The position numbers were made by a program, and so were the translations under genes. A stretch of 53,338 nucleotides of DNA, from positions 1 to 53,338 of the forward strand of contig NZ_CALMFY010000023.1 of NCBI RefSeq assembly GCF_937863485.1. Reading direction: 5' to 3'. This DNA comes from an uncultured Nostoc sp. (GTDB lineage Bacteria > Cyanobacteriota > Cyanobacteriia > Cyanobacteriales > Nostocaceae). Each line of letters opens with the position of its first letter. The stretch's first letter is position 1. The notes below the pieces were generated by a model that saw only the letters and a list, made by a program, of their open reading frames with translations, ran no database searches and was not told the DNA's origin. Positions 45,101 through 52,739 of the stretch are shown here, in pieces.

Positions 45101-45643
45101 TCAACTGTAGTCACCCAACATCCATTTTCTTTTCGCTGCCTCATTAGCTAAATCAATCTTGATAACAAACTTATGGTCTGCTAGCATTTTTTGTATTGGT
45201 TTAAGTTCATGATCTCCTAAGTGATTTTCCAAATAAGCTTCTATTAAAACCTCAACCAACTGAGTGACACTATCTGGAGGCATTTGAATGTATCGTTGAA
45301 TGTACTTGATTGCCCTCCCATCATCAGTCATAACTTTACCACCAATACGTTTGGCAACTACAAAACAAGATAACTCTGCATCGCTTGCACGTTTTGACTG
45401 AGGAACAGTTGACATTTCTACTAAATCCTCTATTTGCAAGGGAAATCTTGAAATTTCACCAGAATTGACTAAATTACTGAAATAAGTCAAGCTATCAGGA
45501 TATTTGTGTTTTGCATTCTCAAATTCCAGTTGTACATACACCGTTGTAATTACAGAATAACCAAGTGCTTTGAGGAGATAAAAGCGATTGATATACATGA
45601 AATTCAAAATTGAACACTTATCGATAGTTACCACTCCTTTCAC
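45101..45643 (-). CDS. PIN-domain-like protein (possible nuclease)
   Basis: This 180-residue protein looks like a PIN fold: an early acidic residue in TIDKCSILNF, the conserved SDAELSCFVVAKR (D/E pair) and VMTDDGRAIKYI near residue 110, which holds the second Asp pair. The start is GTG 45643, overlapping the stop of the upstream gene by one base, so the two are translationally coupled. PIN partners of ImmA/IrrE-like proteins are known in toxin-antitoxin-like pairs, but no toxicity is shown here. Confidence 0.7.
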   Translation of the reverse strand: MKGVVTIDKCSILNFMYINRFYLLKALGYSVITTVYVQLEFENAKHKYPDSLTYFSNLVNSGEISRFPLQIEDLVEMSTVPQSKRASDAELSCFVVAKRIGGKVMTDDGRAIKYIQRYIQMPPDSVTQLVEVLIEAYLENHLGDHELKPIQKMLADHKFVIKIDLANEAAKRKWMLGDYS

Positions 45644-46818
45644 TAGCTATCTACCTCCAGAAACGTTAACAGTTCATGTAGAAGTTGATAACCATCTTCT
45701 AAAGGAAGTAACAGCATATCTAGAAGTTTTTGATAAGTAATTTCTCCACGTCTGTATGCCTCTGTACCAAGATCAATAAAGTGCCAAGATAAACCTCGGC
45801 GTATAATTTGAGTCGATTTGTCTCGTATCCCTGAAGATAAACTTGGTGGAGTTTCAGGATCAAATTTCTCATCATGCTTAATAATTAAACGTTGATCTTG
45901 GAATAACTGCTGTTGTAAGCCTTTATCAATCCATTTAAGTTCAGATAAACGGATTATGACAACTTGTGAGCTAACTCGAAAGCGTTCGGCAATTTGTCGG
46001 ATCAGACTAATCCAGGCTTCATAAGTGTTGACAGGTGAGTAGTCTAATTCCAGTCTTTGCTTTGGAAGCAAAAAATTACCTGCAAAACTATTAGCTCTCC
46101 ATTCAAGCTCAGATTTATCATTTGAGGATTTTAAGTATGTAACCTCTTGACCTTGAGATGAATCAAATAAAGCATGACAGTACTCATGAGCAGCAGAAAA
46201 ATTTTGCCGATACAAGTCATCAAGGTAGTTGACAAGAATACAATGTCCAGCAACCGGATGATTGATGTATAAGGCAGAAATATTTTTATCCTTTAATTGA
46301 CGTTTAAAAATATGAATACCTTGATTTCTGATCAACTCAAATATATTTTCTATTGGTTGTTTTCCCAGAGCTAAACGTTCTCTCTCAAAAAAGGCAGCTT
46401 CTTCGCCTTGTCTTTTGAAGTGTCTGTGACCAAACGAAAATTGTCCATAATTGGGAATCGGTATAGACTGACGCTGAAATATTTCTCTCTCCAGGAAATC
46501 TTCGTATTCACAGAGCCGAACAAATTCCTGAATAGCGACGCGATCGCTCTGGGAAAGGGCAGCATTTCGTCGAAACATCTCTTGAACTTGTGACTCTGCT
46601 GATGGATAGTCACCCGTAACAAAGTATCTAAAATCACGACGGTATAGAACGGCTAATAATACTAACTGATCACCTGTAATTCTGTTCCTACCCTCTTCAA
46701 TATTTAGATACTCCTGGAGGTTTATTTGAAGGCGTGATGCAGGATCTTGCGGAGCAATTAAAAGACTTTCCCGCGCATCCTTGAGCTTTCTTCCCAAAAC
46801 CGCATAATCAAACGCCAT
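45643..46818 (-). CDS. ImmA/IrrE-family metallopeptidase with XRE-like N-terminal region
   Basis: This 391-residue protein has an N-terminal helix-turn-helix-like region (LGRKLKDARESLL to ITGDQLVLLAVLYRRDF, about 1-65) and a central zinc peptidase motif H211-E-Y-C-H215 in SAAHEYCHALFDSS with a following glutamate-rich ELEWRANSFAGNFLLP, as in IrrE/ImmA (COG2856) proteins. Such peptidases cleave repressors to induce genes under stress. It is operonic with the PIN-like gene. Confidence 0.85.
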   Translation of the reverse strand: MAFDYAVLGRKLKDARESLLIAPQDPASRLQINLQEYLNIEEGRNRITGDQLVLLAVLYRRDFRYFVTGDYPSAESQVQEMFRRNAALSQSDRVAIQEFVRLCEYEDFLEREIFQRQSIPIPNYGQFSFGHRHFKRQGEEAAFFERERLALGKQPIENIFELIRNQGIHIFKRQLKDKNISALYINHPVAGHCILVNYLDDLYRQNFSAAHEYCHALFDSSQGQEVTYLKSSNDKSELEWRANSFAGNFLLPKQRLELDYSPVNTYEAWISLIRQIAERFRVSSQVVIIRLSELKWIDKGLQQQLFQDQRLIIKHDEKFDPETPPSLSSGIRDKSTQIIRRGLSWHFIDLGTEAYRRGEITYQKLLDMLLLPLEDGYQLLHELLTFLEVDS

Positions 46819-47039
46819 TACTCTTAAAAACGCTTAAAAATTTTCTTTACCCAAAATCATCTTACTGTATTTGACAAATCAGGAACCTCTTAGCAACAGA
46901 TATTGAACTTTTTTATACAAGCATTTACACACCAATACTATACATAATTTTTACGTATAACCAAGCAATTAAGGCCGGTTTTTATTCAATAAGGCTTGAT
47001 TTTATATAAATGTTTGTGATACTCTGCCTTCGTCCTAAA

Positions 47040-47069
47040 ACTACAGTTATTTGATATACTAACCGTAGT
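47040..47069 (+). promoter_or_regulatory. 30-bp operator-like dyad, site 8
   Basis: This is the clearest dyad. Left arm ACTACAGTTA and right arm TAACCGTAGT are inverted repeats at 9 of 10 positions around a 10-bp centre, and the match extends two or three bases further outward. It lies 40 bases before ATG 47110 of the methyltransferase that leads the GST operon. Confidence 0.68.
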
Positions 47070-47109
47070 TTATAAACAGACAGTGTGTATCAAATGGGAA
47101 TCACTCCTT

Positions 47110-47766
47110 ATGCCAAAAGATTGGTATGAATGGCACGACCTCTACAACACTGAGCCAAAATTGCAGCAGCGTCTAGAAATCGTGCAGGAATATATTGCTT
47201 ACAGCTTGAATGCCTCACCTGATGGCGCTATCCGAATAGTGAGTGTTTGTGCGGGTGATGGACGAGATTTACTAGGAACTTTAAAAAATCACCCTCGTGC
47301 GAAGGATGTTTCTGCACGACTAGTTGAAATAAATTCAAATTTAGTTGAGCGTGGACGAGCAACTATAGAGTCTTTGGGTTTAGCCAAGCAAATTGAGATT
47401 ATCAATGGTGATGCAACTCTTGCCACTAACTATGTAGGAGCAGTACCAGCAGATATCGTGATTGTGTGTGGTGTCTTTGGCAATCTGGCTGAGGAAGATG
47501 AACTTAATCGCTTATTAGATAACCTGAGTTTTCTGAGTAAACCAGGTGCTTTTGTCATTTGGACTCGTGGACACTCCAACGGTATTACTTACTCTAACAA
47601 TGTACGGAAAATTTTAAGTGCATCTGGATTTGAGGAAGTGAACTTCAAGTTCACTGCTACAAAAGACATGGGTGTAGGTCTTCATCAATACCTTGGCAAG
47701 AACTTGGCTGCACCTAAAGAGCAACAGTTATTTGTGTTTTCCGGTATTCCTAGTAAAGCGAGGTAA
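47110..47766 (+). CDS. Class I SAM-dependent methyltransferase-like protein
   Basis: From ATG 47110 the protein has 218 residues; the GTG at 47083 would start only 14 bases from the operator and is less likely. It opens MPKDWYEWHDLYN. IRIVSVCAGDGRDLLGTLKN is the SAM-binding loop (modified CAGDGRD), VNEIN-like ARLVEINSNLVERG binds the ribose, and ADIVIVCGVFGNLAEEDELN is motif IV. It precedes the CPFC-type GST gene by 3 bases, so they are coupled. The substrate is unknown. Confidence 0.8.
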   Translation: MPKDWYEWHDLYNTEPKLQQRLEIVQEYIAYSLNASPDGAIRIVSVCAGDGRDLLGTLKNHPRAKDVSARLVEINSNLVERGRATIESLGLAKQIEIINGDATLATNYVGAVPADIVIVCGVFGNLAEEDELNRLLDNLSFLSKPGAFVIWTRGHSNGITYSNNVRKILSASGFEEVNFKFTATKDMGVGLHQYLGKNLAAPKEQQLFVFSGIPSKAR

Positions 47767-47769
47767 AAA

Positions 47770-48993
47770 ATGTCTATTCAAAACACACTATCAACTTGGG
47801 AAGAAGTTTTAGACACTGCTAGAAAAAATACCTTTGCGCGTAGAGTAAAGAGGACAGGACAATCTCCTTCTACTGCACCAATACCCAACAGTTTACAGAA
47901 ACTTCCCCCAAACACACAACCACCAGTCTTGCTTTATCGAGATACTAATTCTTGGTGTCCTTTCTGCGAACGAGTTTGGTTTGCTCTGGAAGAAAAGGAA
48001 ATTCCCTTCGCAACGGAATTTATTGATTTAAGTAATAAACCTAAATGGTACACTGACTTAGTTCCCACAACCCTTGTCCCAGCGGCAAAAATTGAAGGAA
48101 AGTTAGTATACGAATCCAAAGATATTCTCTTAGCTTTAGAAGAAAGGTTTCCACATCCAGCATTATTACCTGAAGATTCAGAAAAAAATGCTGTTACTAG
48201 GCAGTTAGTTGAAGATGCTGAGACTAACGGTTTTAGAGAGATTGCTTACAAATTCTTGAGAGAAGCACCTGTAGATGCTAATGAGTTGGCAAACTTACAA
48301 GCAGCATTTGAGGCGAAGTTAGATGAACTTGAGCAAGCTTTAGCTAAATATACCGGCCCTTACTTTGTAAGTACGTTTAGCTTAGTTGACATTCTGTATA
48401 GCCCCCATCTAGATAGATTGTCGGCTAATTTACCTGTATATCGGGGATATCACCTCAAAGGAAATCCTCGCTTTCCTCGAATTAATGCTTGGTTTGACGC
48501 ACTTAATCAGCGTCCTGCTTATCAGAGGGTAAAATCGGATAATATCACCAACAATTTACTTTTGCGTCGCAGATGGGGTGTAGAACCGATTGGAAATCCT
48601 TTACCTCTGGATGTGGCAGATAGTGAGAAAATTCAATATCGCGCAGAAGCGGCTGAGAGATTGAGCGATAATCGGGAAGTTGCGATCGCAGATATTATCA
48701 GAAATTCTGGAGTCCAGGCTTTAGCAGCAGATAGTGATTCTACCACAGTTAAGGACGCTGTTGATTTTCACCTCCGACAACTAGCTGATTATCTCATTCA
48801 TGGCAATGGCGAAACTTTACCGGGTGGAAGGACTGGTGGTAAAAATAGTAGTGTTGATCCCATCTTCGCTGCTGTGGGGGCGATCACTTTCGCATATTTG
48901 AGAAATCGCATCTGCGCTCCCCGTGACATGGGTGCTGGTGCAGCAACGGCGTTTCGGGCTGCAATCGATAAATTGTTGACTTCTGTTTATTAA
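47770..48993 (+). CDS. GST-family protein with CPFC active site and extra C-terminal domain
   Basis: This 407-residue protein has a thioredoxin-like N-domain with C63-P-F-C66 in NSWCPFCERVWFALEE, as in glutaredoxins and omega/Xi-type GSTs. A helical GST C-domain follows (about 130-260, FSLVDILYSPHLDRL). A further domain of roughly 130 residues (270-407) has an unfamiliar fold, rich in polar helix. That makes it much longer than ordinary GSTs. The pair of cysteines suggests glutathionyl-reductase or dehalogenase-like chemistry. It follows the methyltransferase by 3 bases. Confidence 0.82.
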   Translation: MSIQNTLSTWEEVLDTARKNTFARRVKRTGQSPSTAPIPNSLQKLPPNTQPPVLLYRDTNSWCPFCERVWFALEEKEIPFATEFIDLSNKPKWYTDLVPTTLVPAAKIEGKLVYESKDILLALEERFPHPALLPEDSEKNAVTRQLVEDAETNGFREIAYKFLREAPVDANELANLQAAFEAKLDELEQALAKYTGPYFVSTFSLVDILYSPHLDRLSANLPVYRGYHLKGNPRFPRINAWFDALNQRPAYQRVKSDNITNNLLLRRRWGVEPIGNPLPLDVADSEKIQYRAEAAERLSDNREVAIADIIRNSGVQALAADSDSTTVKDAVDFHLRQLADYLIHGNGETLPGGRTGGKNSSVDPIFAAVGAITFAYLRNRICAPRDMGAGAATAFRAAIDKLLTSVY

Positions 48994-49074
48994 TTTTATG
49001 GGCGTTGCTGAATGCATGAATGAATTTGCCTCATCAGAGACACAGCGAAAAGTTGGAGCGCTTCTGAATTTTGA

Positions 49075-49095
49075 CCGGAGGCGGAGCGTCTCCGG
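49075..49095. repeat. Short hairpin repeat
   Basis: CCGGAG and CTCCGG pair around a nine-base loop, within a typical cyanobacterial spacer repeat (49040-49110). It lies between the GST and the second AprA-like gene. It may end the former transcript, but no U-tail is evident. Confidence 0.4.
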
Positions 49096-49146
49096 CTTTG
49101 CTCCTGAATTCTGCCGTACTGTAGAAACTTTATTGAGGAAAGGGAA

Positions 49147-50844
49147 TTGCTAGCAGTCCATAGTGAAAATGAACTACAATTAACTGCTGATGTACTGGTA
49201 ATTGGTGGTGGCCCTGCCGCAGCATGGGCAGCCTGGGCAGCCGCATCCCAAGGAGTCAAAGTCATCATTGTTGATAAAGGTTTTCTGGGTACGAGTGGTG
49301 CGGCGGCGGCTAGTGGCAATGGCATCATGGCTCCTTCTCCAGAGAATTGGGACAAAGTTTTATCGGAGCGTTATCGCATAGGAAAAAACCTCGCTAACTC
49401 ACGTTGGATCGAGCGTGTTATCGAAAAAACTTGGCTGAGTTTGCCCTTAGTGGAAAGTTGGGGCTATCATTTCCCCAAAGAAGATGGGGAATCTGTGCGT
49501 CAGAGTTATTATGGCCCTGAATATATGCGGGTACTTCGCAAAAACCTTTTGCGTGTAGGTGTGCAGATTCTTGATCAAAGTCCGGCTTTAGAGCTTTTAT
49601 TGGCTGACGACGGCTCAGTAGCTGGAGCAAGAGGTGTGCAGAGGCAGCATGATCGTACTTATACCGTTCGTGCTAGTGCAGTAGTCTTAGCGAATGGCGG
49701 TTGTGCATTCTTGAGTAAAGCATTAGGTTGCAATACCAATACAGGTGATGGCCTGTTGATGGCAGTGGAAGCTGGTGGGGAACTTTCTAGTATGGAAGCT
49801 TCTAATCACTATGCCATTTCGACGGCTTTCAATGGGACTGTAACCAGGGGTGTTCCCTTTGGCTGGGCTAGTTATACGGATGAAGCAGGCAATGATCTGG
49901 GTGGCTATATCAATGGTCGTCGCGATCCATCGTTTCTCCCTAATGCCCTCTTGAAAGGCCCCGTTTATGCTCGTTTGGATCGAGCCACACCAGAAGTTAA
50001 AGCAGTGATTGAAAAGTCTCATTTTATCGCTTTTCTACCCTATACAAAAGCTGGTATTGACCCCTATACAGAACGAGTGCCTGTGACACTTATTTTAGAG
50101 GGTACAGTCCGTGGTACAGGTGGGATTCGGATTGTGAATGATAATTGCGCTACAAAAGTTCCTGGTCTTTACGCTGCCGGTGATGCAGCATCGCGGGAGT
50201 TTTTAGTCGGTTTAGCTTCTGGGGGTGGTGGCCCCAATGCTGCCTGGGCAATTTCCACAGGGCAATGGGCAGGAGTTGGAGCAGCGGACTTTGCTAAGAG
50301 TCTAGGCGCTCATGCAAATGAACGGGTTACGCATCCTGCTGGTCAAGTGGGATTGCGATCGCCTACGGTAGACGGAACGCCATCGCCTTTGGCGGGGCGT
50401 AGCCCATCGTCACCCTCACCCACTTCTCAAACATTCGATAGTGAGGCGATCGTGCATGGTGTACAAGCCCAGATGTTCCCGTTGGAGAAGAATTACTTGC
50501 GTTCTGAGCAAGGACTTTTGGATTCTCTCGCTAAATTAGAAACGCTGTGGCAGCAAGTACAAGAAAACCCGAAACAAGATACAGTGCGCGATGTGGAATT
50601 TTCTCGTCGAGCAGCTGCTCTGACGGCTGTAGCACGATGGGCATATTTTAGCGCGTTACATCGCACGGAAACGCGCAGCGAACATATTCGTGTGGACTAT
50701 CCCGAAACCGATCCAAATCAGCGTTATTACCAAGCAACAGGAGGCTTGGATAAGCTTTGGGTAAGGCGTGATTGGATTACGGATGCAATCGCTACACCAC
50801 CAGTAGAAACCACTCAAACCATACCCTCTGTATCAAAGTTGTAG
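49147..50844 (+). CDS. AprA-like FAD-dependent oxidoreductase (intact)
   Basis: This 565-residue flavoprotein of the fumarate reductase/APS reductase alpha group has the FAD motif DVLVIGGGPAAAWAAWAAAS, GTSGAAAASGNGIMAP, the second flavin segment VPGLYAAGDAASREFLVG, and a C-terminal helical region with DVEFSRRAAALTAVARWAYF. The start TTG 49147 follows AGGAAAGGG. It is a clear relative of the broken gene at 21238. An interspersed repeat (50355-50409) is read in frame near residues 404-422. A ferredoxin gene follows after 12 bases, as in AprAB. Confidence 0.83.
   Translation: MLAVHSENELQLTADVLVIGGGPAAAWAAWAAASQGVKVIIVDKGFLGTSGAAAASGNGIMAPSPENWDKVLSERYRIGKNLANSRWIERVIEKTWLSLPLVESWGYHFPKEDGESVRQSYYGPEYMRVLRKNLLRVGVQILDQSPALELLLADDGSVAGARGVQRQHDRTYTVRASAVVLANGGCAFLSKALGCNTNTGDGLLMAVEAGGELSSMEASNHYAISTAFNGTVTRGVPFGWASYTDEAGNDLGGYINGRRDPSFLPNALLKGPVYARLDRATPEVKAVIEKSHFIAFLPYTKAGIDPYTERVPVTLILEGTVRGTGGIRIVNDNCATKVPGLYAAGDAASREFLVGLASGGGGPNAAWAISTGQWAGVGAADFAKSLGAHANERVTHPAGQVGLRSPTVDGTPSPLAGRSPSSPSPTSQTFDSEAIVHGVQAQMFPLEKNYLRSEQGLLDSLAKLETLWQQVQENPKQDTVRDVEFSRRAAALTAVARWAYFSALHRTETRSEHIRVDYPETDPNQRYYQATGGLDKLWVRRDWITDAIATPPVETTQTIPSVSKL
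50355..50409. repeat. Interspersed GCGATCGCC-type repeat inside a gene
   Basis: The 55-base stretch begins with HIP1 and carries GCCTACGGTAGACGGA and GGCGGGGCGTAGC, a composition typical of mobile cyanobacterial intergenic repeats. Here it lies in the coding sequence and is translated as a low-complexity Ser/Pro/Gly segment without breaking the frame. Confidence 0.5.
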
Positions 50845-50856
50845 CAGGAGCATATC

Positions 50857-51198
50857 ATGATCGAGCTTGTCAGCCATAAACTCTGTATCAATTGCAATTT
50901 GTGCGTCCAAGTGTGTCCTACCAATGTCTTTGACTCCGTACCTAACCAGCCACCTGCGATCGCCCGCAAGGAAGACTGTCAAACTTGTTTCATGTGTGAG
51001 GCTTATTGTCCTGCGGATGCACTCTATGTTGCGCCTGAATCTCATACCAATGTTGCAGTCAATGAGGATGATTTAATTGAAAGTGGCATTATGGGTGAAT
51101 ATCGTCGCCTCTTGGGTTGGGGATATGGTAGAAAAAACAATAGTGACTTGGATACGGCTCATAAGCTGCATCAACTGCCACGTCCTTATCAAAGTTAA
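50857..51198 (+). CDS. Two-cluster [4Fe-4S] ferredoxin (AprB-like)
   Basis: This 113-residue ferredoxin has cysteines C10, C13, C16, C20-Pro and C41, C44, C47, C51-Pro, enough for two [4Fe-4S] clusters, plus a C-terminal tail (about 60-113, GEYRRLLGWGYGRK) that ordinary ferredoxins lack and that may contact the flavoprotein. Start ATG 50857 follows GGAGCATATC. It is 12 bases after the AprA-like gene and almost certainly forms its electron-transfer partner. Confidence 0.9.
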   Translation: MIELVSHKLCINCNLCVQVCPTNVFDSVPNQPPAIARKEDCQTCFMCEAYCPADALYVAPESHTNVAVNEDDLIESGIMGEYRRLLGWGYGRKNNSDLDTAHKLHQLPRPYQS

Positions 51199-51222
51199 TT
51201 TGGGTGTTTGGGGAGTAAGTTT

Positions 51223-51405
51223 TTATTCAGCACTTTCAAGCACTTTTTGACGTAGTTCTGGAAATACTTTGGAGACTTTATTCAAGATATATTCGCTATA
51301 AGTTCCGTCAAATTCGTGAACACTGGCTTTATCCCAGTGATCGCTTTTATCATCGCTCACTGCCACATCTTTTAGTTCAATGGGTTTGACCTGAAGGAGT
51401 GACAA
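51223..51405 (-). pseudogene. Short unidentified protein or 3' fragment
   Basis: A TTG-started frame of 60 codons, KPIELKDVAVSDDKSDHWDK, then FDGTYSEYILNKVSKVFPEL, looks protein-like. The same frame stays open upstream toward 51480, so the N-terminus may be lost. No family recognised. It points toward the ferredoxin gene and is not clearly part of the island. Confidence 0.35.
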
Positions 51406-51736
51406 AGAAGTTATAAAGCAGACTGGATAATAACCATAGCCTGTAGACCTTGATGAAAAAAATTTGATAGGTCTTGTTGAGAATACCTCACCTATCTTTT
51501 TTACCCCAAAACGGTCACACTCTTCTATCTTCTCAGCTTCAGCCCCTTTGTCACCCTTTCAGAGCTTTAAGTTTGCAACACGATTGGTTTTCTCTGAGGG
51601 TGGCTTTATGCGATCGCATGAAGCCATGATAAAAGATAGATCAATGTTAATCAAAATTTAATATTTTCTTAATACAAACAATGAATTTATTGAGATGATT
51701 GAAAAGATAAGATTTATCAGCTTCTGAGATTTATTA

Positions 51737-52282
51737 ATGATGAAACCTAACTTAAAAGAGATGTCTGCGAGTTTTCCCCGCCGTCAAATTCTTAAAACTA
51801 CTCTCACCTTTGTGACTGGTTTGACCGCCACATCACTGGTATCTTTTTTGATGACCAAATCCACAAAACCAGCACAAGCAATTGTTGTGCAACGACCGAA
51901 TGAGTTTGAACTTCAGGGCGAAGGTATTTACATTAAGTACTCACTTCTGAATGGAGTTCCACAGCTTGATTACAAAACTCAAAATATTTCCACTCATTTC
52001 AGTGGTGACCAAATTAAAACCTTAGCTACTGATATCGGTACATTAGTGACAGTAATTATTAGCAAGTCACCAAACCCTAATTTAGGAGGAAATATAGTCA
52101 AACTGAGCTTACTCTTACCAATTATCAACTTAGTTATCGGGACGCGAGAAACTCCTGTTCAAACCGAAGCCATTTTAACTACTCAAAAAACATCAGGATC
52201 TATCCGCACTCCCCTGTTTGGACAATTACAGTCATATCAGACTCTCAGACTCCAGGGAACTGCTAGGGCAAACCCATCTTAA
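51737..52282 (+). CDS. Hypothetical secreted protein with twin-arginine-like signal
   Basis: This 181-residue protein has a signal region ASFPRRQILKTTLTFVTGLT with the RR pair and a hydrophobic core, then the mature part beginning near QAIVVQRPNEF. It has no recognised domain. The mature part repeats short hydrophobic beta-strand patterns (LQGEGIYIKYSLL, VKLSLLLPIINLV). A hairpin at 52418 may end its transcript. Confidence 0.55.
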   Translation: MMKPNLKEMSASFPRRQILKTTLTFVTGLTATSLVSFLMTKSTKPAQAIVVQRPNEFELQGEGIYIKYSLLNGVPQLDYKTQNISTHFSGDQIKTLATDIGTLVTVIISKSPNPNLGGNIVKLSLLLPIINLVIGTRETPVQTEAILTTQKTSGSIRTPLFGQLQSYQTLRLQGTARANPS

Positions 52283-52417
52283 TTGGAGCGGAAAATGAGG
52301 TATAGATTAAGATTAACACTACTCTGGATTTGTACCAGGTAGTTTTATCTTGTACAGGCTTTTTAACCTAGTTAAAAACAGTCAAATCAGTGAGGTGCGC
52401 CTTTTGACTTGAGGATG

Positions 52418-52467
52418 CTCAACAATGGTGGAGTGAATAATCAGGTATTCAATGCACCATTGTTGAG
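52418..52467. terminator. Hairpin, possible terminator
   Basis: CTCAACAATGGTG (52418-52430) and CACCATTGTTGAG (52455-52467) are perfect inverted repeats with a 24-base loop that can itself pair in part. It lies between the secreted-protein gene and the convergent small Gly-rich gene, so it could end both. No strong U-tract follows. Confidence 0.5.
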
Positions 52468-52524
52468 TTGATTTCTTAATGAAAACCGACCCAGTTAAAC
52501 CTTGACTCGTCGTCGGAGTCAGCT

Positions 52525-52719
52525 TTACTCCTGATCAATTTTTTCAATATCATCAGGTGTACCAGTGGCAGAAATTTTTGATGTGCCAGATTTACCTGCA
52601 CCTGAATTGCCACCAGAAGCACCAGCACCACCTGAGTGTTTAGAATCAGTGTTACCTTGTTCTTCCTGAAGCTGTTCAATGCGGTTTTTTTCTTGAGCTT
52701 TATCTTTTTGGTCAGCCAT
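52525..52719 (-). CDS. Small Gly/Ser-rich hydrophilic protein
   Basis: A 64-residue protein, MADQKDKAQEKNRIEQLQEE, then a glycine-alanine-serine-rich centre (HSGGAGASGGNSGAGKSG) and an acidic end DDIEKIDQE. It has no known domain. The composition suggests a disordered protein. The ORF is plausible because it is convergent with the secreted-protein gene and has a normal ATG. Confidence 0.5.
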   Translation of the reverse strand: MADQKDKAQEKNRIEQLQEEQGNTDSKHSGGAGASGGNSGAGKSGTSKISATGTPDDIEKIDQE

Positions 52720-52739
52720 ATCTTATTTACATTTCTCAC

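Noticed and set aside
51464..51661. 65-codon frame after the ferredoxin gene
   Set aside because: Serine/phenylalanine-rich frame opposite a degraded minus-strand frame; no support for translation.
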